Source of the DNA: Halocynthiibacter styelae
GTDB lineage: Bacteria > Pseudomonadota > Alphaproteobacteria > Rhodobacterales > Rhodobacteraceae
Assembly: GCF_016123485.1 (NCBI RefSeq)
Contig: NZ_JADCKQ010000018.1
Location: 1 to 47,867 of the forward strand
Direction of reading: 5' to 3'
Length of the DNA: 47,867 nucleotides
The notes under the pieces were generated by a model. It saw only the letters and a program-made list of their open reading frames with translations, did no database searches and was not told the DNA's origin. Positions 8,285 to 17,810 of the stretch are shown here, one piece after another; within the stretch, counting starts at the first letter, position 1; the number at the start of each line of letters is the position of its first letter. The position numbers and the translations under genes were made by a program.

Positions 8285-8953
8285 TCAGTTACTGATCACT
8301 TCACGGGCAACCACGTCACCCTTCCAGATCAGCAGTTCACTGCGCGCACCGGAATAGCCGAACCGATTGTAAACCGTCAGGAAAGCGAGATTTCGGTTCA
8401 GACGGCTGCGCCGCCCATCCGGGCAAGCTTCACCATCTGACACGCCACAGGTGCGGTTTTTGAAACGCTCGTAAGCGTTGTCCATATCGCTGTAAGGCCG
8501 ATTGCGCACGCCGCCCGCATAGCGAAAACCTTCATGCACATCCGGTGACCCCAGCAAAGCAAGGGCTGCGGTGAATTTGCGCGCGCAACCATCATCAAAC
8601 CCGGTCAGGTAAAAATCACGCGGTGCACTGGTGCCGGGCGCGGTGTCAAACAGGCGTACCCCCTGCCCCGGCGCACGGTCGACTTCTTCGCCACGTTGCT
8701 GACGGGTGGTGCCACACACACGGGTCAGGCCATGTTCCACCACAGGTTCTGCGGTGCGGCTGCGGCGGGCAAAGCGGTTGATTTCTGCGCTGGCGTCTTC
8801 AGACGTATCGGCAGTATGAGAGCTTGACGGGCTGCCACCAGCAACAAGACTGCGCGACACGCCACCGCCATCAAGCGTCATTGTCTGACAGCCTGACAGA
8901 AGCACAGCCGCAAAAAGCAGGCCTGATGTACCCAGCTTAAAACCCATATTCAT
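8285..8953 (-). CDS. Putative lipoprotein of unknown function
   Basis: 222 aa. It has a lipoprotein signal with lipobox LLSGC (Cys22). Residues 25-75 are Ser/Gly-rich and probably disordered. The C-terminal 140 residues look folded and contain four cysteines (RVCGTT, DDGCARK, NRTCGV, GEACPD), which could pair in the periplasm. No family is recognised. GAGG lies at a suitable distance upstream of the ATG at 8953. It converges on slyX and lies just downstream of dnaE on the same strand, with its own probable promoter in 8954-9066. Confidence 0.75.
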   Translation of the reverse strand: MNMGFKLGTSGLLFAAVLLSGCQTMTLDGGGVSRSLVAGGSPSSSHTADTSEDASAEINRFARRSRTAEPVVEHGLTRVCGTTRQQRGEEVDRAPGQGVRLFDTAPGTSAPRDFYLTGFDDGCARKFTAALALLGSPDVHEGFRYAGGVRNRPYSDMDNAYERFKNRTCGVSDGEACPDGRRSRLNRNLAFLTVYNRFGYSGARSELLIWKGDVVAREVISN

Positions 8954-9066
8954 GATCCCTCATACCCCGTCGCCCCTGTGTCAGGAACGACGAGGAGGTT
9001 TTATGACAAATTCATATGAGTTGTCGAGTGCCCTGATATCAGGCGTCCGGACAGGCGGGACCGCGC

Positions 9067-12000
9067 TTATATTTCCTCGACAGCCATAACGCCATCAAGG
9101 CTTTTGATCGCGCTTTTGATCTGTAGATTAAGGGCGAATTGCTTTGGCAGTTCAATATCGACTTCGCCCGGCAAATCTGGCGCCATGAGGCAGAACTTCA
9201 CAGGCCCCCTGCCCCGCGCGTCCGACTGATCCAGAACGGAAGCCACCGCAGAAATCGCCTGGGCTTCCTCCACAAAAACCAGCAGTCCCATGTTCCCCGC
9301 ATCCGCCGCGACACCATCGGCAGGCACGATTGACCGCGCCAGCAATTTCAGCTGATCCGATTCCATCGTGGCTTCGACGGTGATCACAACGTTATTGCCG
9401 GTAGTCAGATGATCGCGGCATTTTTCCAGCGTGTCAGAGAAAATTGTGACCTCATAGCCACCGGTTGGATCAGAGAGCTGCGCAAAGGCAAAACGGTTGC
9501 CGCGCGCGGATTTGCGTTCCTGACAGCCGGAAACAGAACCCGCGATTTTCGCAATCTTTGCGCCGCTCTGACAGGCCTTTTCAAGTTCAGCCAGGGTCAT
9601 AACCTTTTTGCGTCGCAAAGCAGGCATGTAATCATCCAGCGGGTGACCGGACAGATAGAACCCAATGGCTTTGAATTCCTCGGTCAGACGTTCCGCCGCC
9701 AGCCAGTCAACCGCCTGCGGCAGGCGCGGTTCGGGCAGGTCATCGCCCGCTTCGCCAAAGAGAGACACCTGGTTGGACGCCCGCTGTTCATGGATCGCAG
9801 CGGAATAAGCGACAAGCGCATCAAGACTGTCGAAAACCCGGCGACGGTTGTTGTCGAGCTGATCAAACGCACCGGCACGCGCCAGCATTTCCATCGGGCG
9901 TTTGCCGACACGTTTCAGATCCACACGCCGCGCCATATCGTAAAGCGTGGCAAACGGTTTATCGACGCCATCCACCCGACGGCCTTCCACCACCAGACGC
10001 ATCGCATCAAGACCAACATTTTTCAGCGCGCCCAGCGCATAGACCAGACGGCCTTCAGACACAGAGAACGTCGCAAGCGAGCGGTTCACGCAGGGCGGGA
10101 TGATTTCAATCCCCAGACCATCGCGATCCTGCGGCTTGCGGGTTTCATTAGCATAAATCGCAAGCTTATCCGTCAGATGGATATCGCAGTTCATCACACC
10201 GGCCATGAATTCCACCGGGTGGTTCGCCTTCAGCCAGGCGGTCTGGTAAGACACCACCGCATAGGCCGCCGCGTGGGATTTGTTGAAGCCGTAGTTCGCG
10301 AATTTTTCGAGAAGGTCGAAAACCTCACTGGCTTTCTTGGCTGGCACACCGTTTTCAGCCGCACCCTTTTCAAATTTCGGGCGTTCGGCATCCATCGCTT
10401 CTTTAATCTTCTTACCCATCGCACGACGCAGAAGATCCGCGCCGCCAAGAGAGTAATTCGCCATGACCTGGGCGATCTGCATCACCTGTTCCTGGTAGAC
10501 GATGATGCCCTGGGTTTCTTCCAGAATGTGGTCAATCAGCGGGTGGACGGATTCGATCTCTTTGAGGCCGTTCTTCACCTCACAATAGGTTGGAATGTTT
10601 TCCATCGGGCCGGGACGATACAGCGCCACAAGCGCAACGATATCCTCAATACAGGTGGGCTTCATGCGCTTGAGCGCATCCATCATCCCTGTCGATTCCA
10701 CCTGGAACACAGCCACGGTGCGGGCGGCGGAATACAGATCGTATGAAACCTTGTCATCCAGTGGGATCGCGTTGATTTCATTCACCGCGCCTTCGGGCGG
10801 TTCATACAGCTGTGTGCCATCGGCAGAGATATGAATATCACGCCCTTCGCCTTTGATCTGATCGACAGCGTTTTGAATGACGGTCAAGGTCTTCAGACCC
10901 AGAAAATCGAACTTCACAAGCCCGGCCTGTTCCACCCATTTCATATTGAACTGGGTCGCGGGCATGTCGGATCGCGGATCCTGATAGAGCGGCACAAGCG
11001 CATCCAGCGGCCGGTCACCAATCACAACACCAGCCGCGTGGGTGGATGCGTTCCGCAGCAAACCTTCGACCTGCTGACCGTAATTCAGAAGACGTTCGAC
11101 AACTTCTTCATTACGAGCTTCTTCACGCAGGCGGGGCTCTTCGATCAGAGATTGCGCGATGGACATGGGCTTTACGCCTTCCACCGGGATCATCTTAGAC
11201 AGGCGATCCACCTGGCCGTAAGGCATCTGCAAGACACGGCCAATGTCACGCACGGCGGCTTTGGACAAAAGCGCACCAAAGGTGATGATCTGGCCTACTT
11301 TGTCGCGGCCATATTTTTCCTGCACATATTTGATCACCTCTTCCCGGCGATCCATGCAAAAGTCGATATCAAAATCCGGCATCGACACACGTTCCGGGTT
11401 CAGGAAGCGTTCAAACAGCAGGGAATAGCGCAGCGGATCAAGGTCAGTAATCGTCAGCGCATAGGCGACCAAAGACCCCGCACCAGACCCACGGCCCGGC
11501 CCAACCGGAATACCCTGATCTTTGCCCCATTGGATAAAGTCCGCAACGATCAGGAAGTAGCCAGGGAAGCCCATGCCTTCAATGATATCAAGTTCAAAAT
11601 CCAGGCGTTCCTGGTATTTTTCCGGCGTCACCGCATGGGGGATCACGGCAAGGCGGTTTTGCAGGCCTTCATTCGCAATGCGGCGCAGTTCTGCGACTTC
11701 GTCATCCGCAAACTTTGGCAGGATCGGGTCACGCAGGTAAGCACCAAAGGCACAGCGTTGCGCGATTTCGACAGTGCTTTCCAGGGCTTCCGGCAGATCG
11801 GCAAACAGCGCCGCCATTTCTGCGGGGCTTTTGAAATAATGCTGGGGAGTCAGGCGGCGGCGGTCATCCTGCTGATCGACATAGGCCCCTTCGGAAATGC
11901 AGATCAGGGCGTCATGCGCCTCATACATATCGGTTTTGGGGAAATAGACGTCGTTGGTCGCGACCAGCGGGATATTCAGCGCATAGGCACGTTCAATAAA

Positions 12001-12585
12001 ACCGCGTTCAGTTGCGCGTTCAGCCACCGTCAGCTGACCACCTTCGCCCGGGTGGCGTTGCAGTTCCATATAAAGACGATCGCCAAATGCCGTCATCATG
12101 CGGGCCAGCAAAGCATCCGCCTTGGCATCCTGCCCCTGCGCAATCAGCATACCCAGCGGCCCTTCCGGCCCACCTGTCAGACAGATCAGCCCGCTTGCGT
12201 GTCTCTCCAGATCCTCAACCGTGACTTGCGGCAGCTCACCGCCAGCATCCACATACAGGCAGGAGGACAGCTTCATCAGATTTTCATAGCCGGTTTCATT
12301 CTGGGCCAGCAGAACCACAGGCGCGGGATTGCGCGGCTTTTCACCTGTTGCAGGCGGATCATATCGCAGATCAACCTGACAACCGACGATGGGCTGCACG
12401 CCTGCTTTCTTCGCCGTCACAGAAAATTCCAGCGCCGCAAACATGGAATTCGTATCGGTCACTGCGACCGCAGGCATCCCCATGCCATCGCACAAGCCGG
12501 GCAGTTTCTTTACAGGAACGGCCCCCTCAAGCAGGGAATATTCGGTGTGTACGCGGAGATGGATGAATCGAGGCTGGTCAGTCAT
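9067..12585 (-). CDS. dnaE: DNA polymerase III subunit alpha
   Basis: 1172 aa, the replicative polymerase of the holoenzyme. The N-terminal PHP domain starts at HLRVHTEYSLLEG. The polymerase active-site aspartates fall in SMPDFDIDF (Asp404 and Asp406) and KFDFLGLKTL (Asp560). An internal beta-clamp-binding motif QVSLFG is at 939-944, followed by an OB-fold region near 1000-1080 (IAGSVSGCQERKSARGNRF). All three catalytic aspartates are present, so this is the main DnaE rather than the damage-inducible ImuC form. It is monocistronic, with a hairpin separating it from the upstream lipoprotein gene. Confidence 0.97.
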   Translation of the reverse strand: MTDQPRFIHLRVHTEYSLLEGAVPVKKLPGLCDGMGMPAVAVTDTNSMFAALEFSVTAKKAGVQPIVGCQVDLRYDPPATGEKPRNPAPVVLLAQNETGYENLMKLSSCLYVDAGGELPQVTVEDLERHASGLICLTGGPEGPLGMLIAQGQDAKADALLARMMTAFGDRLYMELQRHPGEGGQLTVAERATERGFIERAYALNIPLVATNDVYFPKTDMYEAHDALICISEGAYVDQQDDRRRLTPQHYFKSPAEMAALFADLPEALESTVEIAQRCAFGAYLRDPILPKFADDEVAELRRIANEGLQNRLAVIPHAVTPEKYQERLDFELDIIEGMGFPGYFLIVADFIQWGKDQGIPVGPGRGSGAGSLVAYALTITDLDPLRYSLLFERFLNPERVSMPDFDIDFCMDRREEVIKYVQEKYGRDKVGQIITFGALLSKAAVRDIGRVLQMPYGQVDRLSKMIPVEGVKPMSIAQSLIEEPRLREEARNEEVVERLLNYGQQVEGLLRNASTHAAGVVIGDRPLDALVPLYQDPRSDMPATQFNMKWVEQAGLVKFDFLGLKTLTVIQNAVDQIKGEGRDIHISADGTQLYEPPEGAVNEINAIPLDDKVSYDLYSAARTVAVFQVESTGMMDALKRMKPTCIEDIVALVALYRPGPMENIPTYCEVKNGLKEIESVHPLIDHILEETQGIIVYQEQVMQIAQVMANYSLGGADLLRRAMGKKIKEAMDAERPKFEKGAAENGVPAKKASEVFDLLEKFANYGFNKSHAAAYAVVSYQTAWLKANHPVEFMAGVMNCDIHLTDKLAIYANETRKPQDRDGLGIEIIPPCVNRSLATFSVSEGRLVYALGALKNVGLDAMRLVVEGRRVDGVDKPFATLYDMARRVDLKRVGKRPMEMLARAGAFDQLDNNRRRVFDSLDALVAYSAAIHEQRASNQVSLFGEAGDDLPEPRLPQAVDWLAAERLTEEFKAIGFYLSGHPLDDYMPALRRKKVMTLAELEKACQSGAKIAKIAGSVSGCQERKSARGNRFAFAQLSDPTGGYEVTIFSDTLEKCRDHLTTGNNVVITVEATMESDQLKLLARSIVPADGVAADAGNMGLLVFVEEAQAISAVASVLDQSDARGRGPVKFCLMAPDLPGEVDIELPKQFALNLQIKSAIKSLDGVMAVEEI

Positions 12586-12607
12586 AGCGACCAGTTTAAG
12601 GGGCGCA

Positions 12608-12641
12608 CCCGGGCGGCGAAACCCAATTCTCGCCGCCCGGG
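12608..12641 (-). terminator. Strong GC-rich hairpin after the 12652-13089 lipoprotein gene
   Basis: CCCGGGCGGCGA (12608-12619) pairs perfectly with TCGCCGCCCGGG (12630-12641) across a 10-nt loop. It lies 11 bp beyond the minus-strand lipoprotein stop and 23 bp before the dnaE start. The T-tract on the minus strand is poor, so it may act as an RNA-stabilising or partial terminator. Confidence 0.6.
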
Positions 12642-12651
12642 AAGTAATTGT

Positions 12652-13089
12652 TTATTTCAGCCAGATTTCGCCAGCGTTACACAGCGCCCGGCAATCGGCC
12701 GCATCAGCACGCAGATCAGCAGGCACAAGGATTTCATCCACGCCAGGCCCCGTGAAGCGCGGATCGTCACATTCATTGTCCCGCGCCCAGCGCGAAGAAT
12801 TATTTCCGTATTCAATGGCCCGGCATTGCGCCACATCCCACTGTGCACGGGTGCGTGCCAGACGAATGCGCTGCGCACTGTAAAGCGTCTGGCAATCCGT
12901 CGCATCTTTGCCGATGTTATCCACGCTCAGGGAAGAGGCCATGCCACCGCCGGTAAAACGCGGATCATCACATTCATTGTCATTCGGGTAATCACCCGTG
13001 TTGTTGCCAAAAGAAAGGCCAGCGGCGGTTGTGACACAGGCGGCAAGCACACCAGCCCCTGCCAGCATAAGCAGGCTTTTGAGTTTCAT
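12652..13089 (-). CDS. Lipoprotein with two repeats of an NECDDPRFTG module
   Basis: 145 aa. It has a lipoprotein signal with lipobox LAAC (Cys18). The mature part is two copies of a module of about 50 residues. Each begins GNN, then has DNECDDPRFTG-x-G, and ends with D-A-x-D-C. The motif pairs conserved Cys residues with an acidic loop, which suggests disulfides and perhaps calcium, but function is unknown. The second copy ends in CNAGEIWLK. It is monocistronic, followed by the hairpin at 12608-12641. Confidence 0.8.
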   Translation of the reverse strand: MKLKSLLMLAGAGVLAACVTTAAGLSFGNNTGDYPNDNECDDPRFTGGGMASSLSVDNIGKDATDCQTLYSAQRIRLARTRAQWDVAQCRAIEYGNNSSRWARDNECDDPRFTGPGVDEILVPADLRADAADCRALCNAGEIWLK

Positions 13090-13354
13090 TCTATTTCCCT
13101 CGTACTTAATATATCCGCAAAAGGACGTTTTTCCCCCCGGATGTCAAAAGGTAATCGTGATTTTCACCATTTCCCGAAGGATCTTTCAGGCGCTTATCTG
13201 AACTCCCCCCTTGCCACTGCGACATTTTCACGCTTTTCTGGTGCGATCAGGGAAGCGCGCGAGGCTTTACGTCGCATCGGGCCCGCGCATTGAAAACGGT
13301 AACGGGCAATTTACACCCGCAGTTTTCCGAAAAGAAGGCGACACGGACTAACAT

Positions 13355-14758
13355 ATGAGCCAGATTGAATTTCTCCTCAACGGGGAAGCTGTCTCGCTAA
13401 ATACAGTGAACCCGACCGAAACGTTGCTGGATCACCTGCGCAATACACGTGGGCTGAATGGTACAAAAGAAGGTTGCAATGAAGGCGATTGCGGTGCCTG
13501 CACGGTGATGGTTGAGGATCCCGACGGCACCCGCGCGCTGAACGCCTGCATTCTGTTTTTGCCGCAACTGCATGGCAAATCCGTGACCACCGTAGAAGGG
13601 CTGGTGGCAAAAGACGGCACCTTGCATCCGGTGCAGGACGCCATGATTGAACATCACGGCAGTCAGTGCGGTTTCTGCACGCCGGGTTTTGTCATGTCGA
13701 TGGCGACGGCCCATAAAAACGGTGCAACGGATTACGACGATCAGCTGGCCGGGAACCTCTGCCGCTGCACGGGTTACGCCCCGATTATCCGCGCAGCAGA
13801 GGCCGCCGCAGATCAGCCCGTGCCCGATCACCTCGCAAAACCTTTCATCTTGCCGGAAATACTCGCGGGGGTCCCAGGGGGCAGCCAGCCCCCTGGCGCG
13901 GCAACACATTTCCGCCCGCAAACCTCTGACGAACTTGCAACCTGGTACGCCGCCAATCCGGACGCCACATTGATAGCCGGGGCGACTGATGTTGGTCTCT
14001 GGGTGACAAAGCAATTGCGCGCGCTGCCAAAAACCGCCTTTCTGAACGGCATTCAGGATATGCAGCAGATTGAGGACAAAGGCGATCATCTGCGCGTCGG
14101 GGCCGGTGTTTCCGTGGAAGCCCTGCGCCCTGTTATCAATGATCTTTACCCGTCTTTCGGGGAAATGCTGCGCCGTTTTGCATCGAAACAGGTGCGCAAT
14201 GCGGCAACCATCGGTGGCAATATTGCCAATGGGTCCCCCATCGGGGACAGCCCACCCGCGCTGATTGCCCTGGGTGCGAGCCTGCATCTGCGCAATGGTA
14301 ATGTGCAGCGCGAGATCCCGCTGGAAGATTACTTTATTGAGTATGGCAAACAAGACCGCGCACCCGGTGAATTTGTTGAAGCGGTCAGCATTCCTAAGAA
14401 ACGCGATGCGCTTCGGGTGTATAAACTGTCAAAACGGTTCGATCAGGATATTTCCGCCGTGCTGGGGGCGATTTATATTATGGGCGATGGCAAAGTGATG
14501 TCTGAAGTCCGTATCGCCTTTGGCGGCATGGCAGGCACGCCGAAACGGGCGACACATGCAGAAAATGCACTGATCGGGCAGCCCTGGTCGATGGAAAGCA
14601 TCGAAGCCGCCTGCGCAGCCCTGACACAGGATTTCACCCCGATGAGCGATATGCGGGCGTCTGCCAGCTACCGGATGGAAGCGGCACAAAACATGCTGCG
14701 CCGTTATATGCAGGACGCGATGGGGAAACCCGTTTCTGTGCTGGAGGTGACACCATGA
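13355..14758 (+). CDS. xdhA: Xanthine dehydrogenase, small subunit (2Fe-2S and FAD)
   Basis: 467 aa. It carries electrons from the molybdenum subunit to NAD+. The plant-type [2Fe-2S] cluster ligands are Cys41, 46, 49 and 65; the second cluster uses Cys105, 108, 136 and 138 (QCGFC, LCRC). The FAD domain shows [10 protein letters not shown] and [18 protein letters not shown]. The length matches the bacterial two-subunit form. The linker between iron-sulfur and FAD domains contains PGGSQPPG (174-181), encoded by a perfect palindrome (13874-13896) that looks like an inserted repeat. The start is set by the family N-terminus. It is the first gene of a nine-kilobase purine operon and overlaps xdhB by 4 bp. 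Confidence 0.95.
   Translation: MSQIEFLLNGEAVSLNTVNPTETLLDHLRNTRGLNGTKEGCNEGDCGACTVMVEDPDGTRALNACILFLPQLHGKSVTTVEGLVAKDGTLHPVQDAMIEHHGSQCGFCTPGFVMSMATAHKNGATDYDDQLAGNLCRCTGYAPIIRAAEAAADQPVPDHLAKPFILPEILAGVPGGSQPPGAATHFRPQTSDELATWYAANPDATLIAGATDVGLWVTKQLRALPKTAFLNGIQDMQQIEDKGDHLRVGAGVSVEALRPVINDLYPSFGEMLRRFASKQVRNAATIGGNIANGSPIGDSPPALIALGASLHLRNGNVQREIPLEDYFIEYGKQDRAPGEFVEAVSIPKKRDALRVYKLSKRFDQDISAVLGAIYIMGDGKVMSEVRIAFGGMAGTPKRATHAENALIGQPWSMESIEAACAALTQDFTPMSDMRASASYRMEAAQNMLRRYMQDAMGKPVSVLEVTP
13874..13896. repeat. REP-like palindrome inside xdhA
   Basis: CCAGGGGGC (13874-13882) and GCCCCCTGG (13888-13896) are perfect 9-bp arms around AGCCA. The palindrome is in frame and encodes PGGSQPPG in the interdomain linker. 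GC-rich palindromes of this kind are common between genes in Rhodobacteraceae; one inside a gene is less usual. Confidence 0.55.
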
Positions 14759-17040
14759 GCGTTGCAAAATCCCTGACCCATGATTCCGCCCGCCTGCATG
14801 TTACCGGCACCGCGCGTTACCTTGATGACGTACCCATGCCCGCCAACACGCTACATCTGGCCTTTGGCACATCAGAGGTTGCGCATGGGGTGATTACCGC
14901 GATCAATCTGGATGCTGTGCGTGCCGCACCGGGCGTGGTTGCGGTCCTGACGGCGGATGATTTGCCTTTTGAAAACGATGTCTCGCCTTCCATTCATGAT
15001 GAACCGCTGCTTGCGACAGGATCCGTGCATTACCTGGGCCAGCCCATTTTTCTGGTGGTTGCGGACAGCCACTTAAACGCGCGCAAAGCAGCGCGGCTTG
15101 GTGAGATCACGATTGAGGAAAAGACACCCCTTCTGACGATTGATCAGGCGATGGAAGCGAACAGCCGGTTTGAAGACGGTCCGCGCATCTGGTCAAAAGG
15201 CGACGCATCCGCGGCCATTGAAAATGCACCGCGCGTTGTTGAAGGCCGCTTTGAGATGGGCGGACAGGAACATTTCTATCTGGAAGGCCAGGCAGCTCTG
15301 GCCATGCCTGCCGAGAATGGCGACATCTATGTGTCGTCCTCTACCCAGCATCCGACAGAAATCCAGCACAAAGTCGCCCATGCCATCGGCAAACCCATGC
15401 ATGCGGTACGTGTGGAAAGCCGCCGGATGGGCGGCGGATTTGGCGGCAAGGAAAGCCAGGGCAATGCTTTGGCCTGTGCCTGCGCCGTGGCCGCGTTGCA
15501 GACCGGGCGGCCCTGCAAGATGCGCTATGACCGCGATGACGATATGATGATCACCGGCAAGCGCCATGACTTCCGCATCGCCTATCGCGCAGGCGTTGAT
15601 GATGTGGGCCGTATTCTGGGCGTTGAATTCACCCATTACGCCCGCTGTGGCTGGGCGCTGGATCTGTCCCTGCCTGTGGCGGATCGTGCGATGTTGCATG
15701 CGGACAACACGTATAATCTGGACCATGTCACAATCGAAAGCCACCGGTTGAAAACCAACACCCAAAGCGCCACCGCCTATCGCGGCTTTGGCGGGCCTCA
15801 GGGGATGCTGGGGATGGAACGGTTGATGGATCACATCGCGCGGGATCTTGGGAAAGACGCCCTGGATGTACGTCGCGCGAATTTTTATGCGGATATGATT
15901 GATAACGCCGGGCAAACCACCCCCTACGGGCAGGAGATCACGGATTGTATCATCAATGATCTGGTGGATGAACTGGCCGACAATGCCGAATACCAGACAC
16001 GCCGGGCAGCCACTGAGGTCTGGAACACTGAAAATGACATCCTGAAGAAAGGCCTGGCTCTGACGCCTGTTAAGTTTGGCATCAGTTTCACGCTGACGCA
16101 TCTGAACCAGGCGGGCGCGCTTGTGCATGTCTATCAGGATGGATCGATCCACCTGAACCATGGCGGCACGGAAATGGGCCAGGGCCTGTTTCAGAAGGTG
16201 GCGCAGGTCGCTGCCAGCCGCTTTGGCGTCAGCATGGATGCGGTCAAGATCACACCGACGGACACCGCGAAAGTGCCGAATACGTCAGCAACAGCGGCCT
16301 CTTCCGGTGCTGATCTGAACGGGATGGCGGTACAGGCGGCCTGTGATACGATCCGCGCGCGCATGGCAGATTTTCTGGGCGAATATTACCAGATTGCCCC
16401 ATCTGAGGTCCGTTTTACCGAGGATCAGGTGCATATCGGCCAGGAGGTTCTGACATTCGCTGCAAGCGCGAAGCTTGCTTATGAAAACCGGATTTCACTG
16501 TCCTCCACCGGGTTTTATAAAACGCCGGAAATCTCCTGGGATCGCATCAAGGGGCACGGGCGGCCGTTCTATTACTTCGCTTACGGGGCTTCTGTCACTG
16601 AGGTCGTGATCGACACGTTAACCGGGGAAAACCGCATTCTGCGCACGGATATTCTGCATGACGCAGGCAACAGCCTGAACCCGGCGCTGGATATCGGCCA
16701 GGTGGAAGGCGCTTATGTTCAGGGCGCGGGCTGGCTGACAACCGAAGAACTGGTCTGGGATGATAAAGGTCGTCTGCGCACCCATGCGCCAAGCACCTAT
16801 AAGATCCCCGCCTGTTCCGACCGGCCTGATATTTTCAACGTCACGCTGTATGAAAACGAAAACCCGGTTGAAACGGTTTACCGGTCCAAGGCCGTGGGCG
16901 AGCCACCGTTCAACCACGGGATTTCTGCGCTGATGGCATTGTCGGATGCGGTATCTGCCTGCGGTGATACTTTCGCAGATCTTCAGGCCCCGGCGACGGC
17001 TGAAAACATCCTGGCCGCTGTGAAACGGGCGCGCGGATGA
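14755..17040 (+). CDS. xdhB: Xanthine dehydrogenase, molybdenum-binding large subunit
   Basis: 761 aa. It hydroxylates hypoxanthine to xanthine and xanthine to urate. Molybdopterin-contact motifs are [21 protein letters not shown] and [12 protein letters not shown]. The catalytic base is Glu716 in VGEPPF, equivalent to the essential Glu of Rhodobacter capsulatus XdhB. The length fits that enzyme. The start overlaps the xdhA stop and the stop overlaps the xdhC start, 4 bp each, so all three are translationally coupled. Confidence 0.96.
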   Translation: MSVAKSLTHDSARLHVTGTARYLDDVPMPANTLHLAFGTSEVAHGVITAINLDAVRAAPGVVAVLTADDLPFENDVSPSIHDEPLLATGSVHYLGQPIFLVVADSHLNARKAARLGEITIEEKTPLLTIDQAMEANSRFEDGPRIWSKGDASAAIENAPRVVEGRFEMGGQEHFYLEGQAALAMPAENGDIYVSSSTQHPTEIQHKVAHAIGKPMHAVRVESRRMGGGFGGKESQGNALACACAVAALQTGRPCKMRYDRDDDMMITGKRHDFRIAYRAGVDDVGRILGVEFTHYARCGWALDLSLPVADRAMLHADNTYNLDHVTIESHRLKTNTQSATAYRGFGGPQGMLGMERLMDHIARDLGKDALDVRRANFYADMIDNAGQTTPYGQEITDCIINDLVDELADNAEYQTRRAATEVWNTENDILKKGLALTPVKFGISFTLTHLNQAGALVHVYQDGSIHLNHGGTEMGQGLFQKVAQVAASRFGVSMDAVKITPTDTAKVPNTSATAASSGADLNGMAVQAACDTIRARMADFLGEYYQIAPSEVRFTEDQVHIGQEVLTFAASAKLAYENRISLSSTGFYKTPEISWDRIKGHGRPFYYFAYGASVTEVVIDTLTGENRILRTDILHDAGNSLNPALDIGQVEGAYVQGAGWLTTEELVWDDKGRLRTHAPSTYKIPACSDRPDIFNVTLYENENPVETVYRSKAVGEPPFNHGISALMALSDAVSACGDTFADLQAPATAENILAAVKRARG

Positions 17041-17810
17041 GTGACTGGATCACAGTGACTGTGGCGCAGGTCATGGGATCTGCGCCACGTGAGGCCGGGG
17101 CCTCTATGCGGGTGTTTGCGGACCATCAGGACGGCACCATCGGTGGTGGCCGGCTGGAATGGGAAGCGGCAAAGATCGCGCGACAGATGCTGGCCGATGG
17201 CAAAATACAAAGCCGCCAGACCATACCTCTTGGCCCCAACCTTGGTCAGTGTTGTGGCGGCACCGTTGTTCTGGATTTCATCGCCGACAGCCTGATTGAA
17301 GAACAGATGGGAGCACCGTTCTGGATCTGGGGGGCGGGACATACGGGCGAAGCCATCTGCCGCGTTATGGCCCCCCTGCCCGGATTTCAGATCACGCTTG
17401 TGGATTTTGACGCAAAACGTCTGCCAGAAGACCTGCCAGACAGGATCACCCCGGCAATCGCAAAACACCCGGCACAGCTTGTGCCACACACACCCAAAAA
17501 CGCCCATCACATCATCCTGACCCATGATCACGCGCTTGATCTGGAACTCTGCCATGCGTTGCTGAACCATGGGTTCACCAGTTGTGGCGTGATCGGGTCG
17601 GCCACAAAATGGGCGCGGTTTCAGAAACGTCTGTTTGAGGCGGGACATACTGCCGCAAAAATCAGCACCATCCGTTGCCCCATTGGTAACCCCGCTTTAG
17701 GGAAACATCCGGCAGAAATAGCTGTTGGTGTTGCGGGCGAGTTGCTGGCATATGGGAACGAAACATCTGTGGACACAACCACAGGCACAGAGGGAGAGAT
17801 CGCATCATGA
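17037..17810 (+). CDS. xdhC: Xanthine dehydrogenase accessory protein XdhC
   Basis: 257 aa. It binds molybdenum cofactor and supports its sulfuration before insertion into XdhB; it is not part of the mature enzyme. The N-terminal XdhC/CoxI domain holds APREAGASM, GTIGGGRLEWEA and LGPNLGQCCGG. The C-terminal Rossmann-like domain starts FWIWGAGHTGEA, followed by VDFDAKRLPEDLPD. It overlaps xdhB and the following ABC ATPase gene by 4 bp each, linking enzyme assembly with the transporter in one transcript. Confidence 0.95.
   Translation: MSDWITVTVAQVMGSAPREAGASMRVFADHQDGTIGGGRLEWEAAKIARQMLADGKIQSRQTIPLGPNLGQCCGGTVVLDFIADSLIEEQMGAPFWIWGAGHTGEAICRVMAPLPGFQITLVDFDAKRLPEDLPDRITPAIAKHPAQLVPHTPKNAHHIILTHDHALDLELCHALLNHGFTSCGVIGSATKWARFQKRLFEAGHTAAKISTIRCPIGNPALGKHPAEIAVGVAGELLAYGNETSVDTTTGTEGEIAS

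Noticed and set aside
10831-13293. 820-codon open frame on the plus strand opposite dnaE
   Set aside because: It is the antisense shadow of dnaE and the upstream lipoprotein gene; the translation is rich in His, Arg and Gln and shows no domain.
13141-13293. 50-codon frame (MSKGNRDFHHF...) before xdhA
   Set aside because: The ATG lacks a ribosome-binding site and the product has no signal or recognisable motif; it could be real, but nothing supports it. No other feature was seen in 13090-13354.
13294-13354. Purine riboswitch upstream of xdhA
   Set aside because: Only 61 bp of leader is clear of the small frame, and no paired aptamer pattern is visible.
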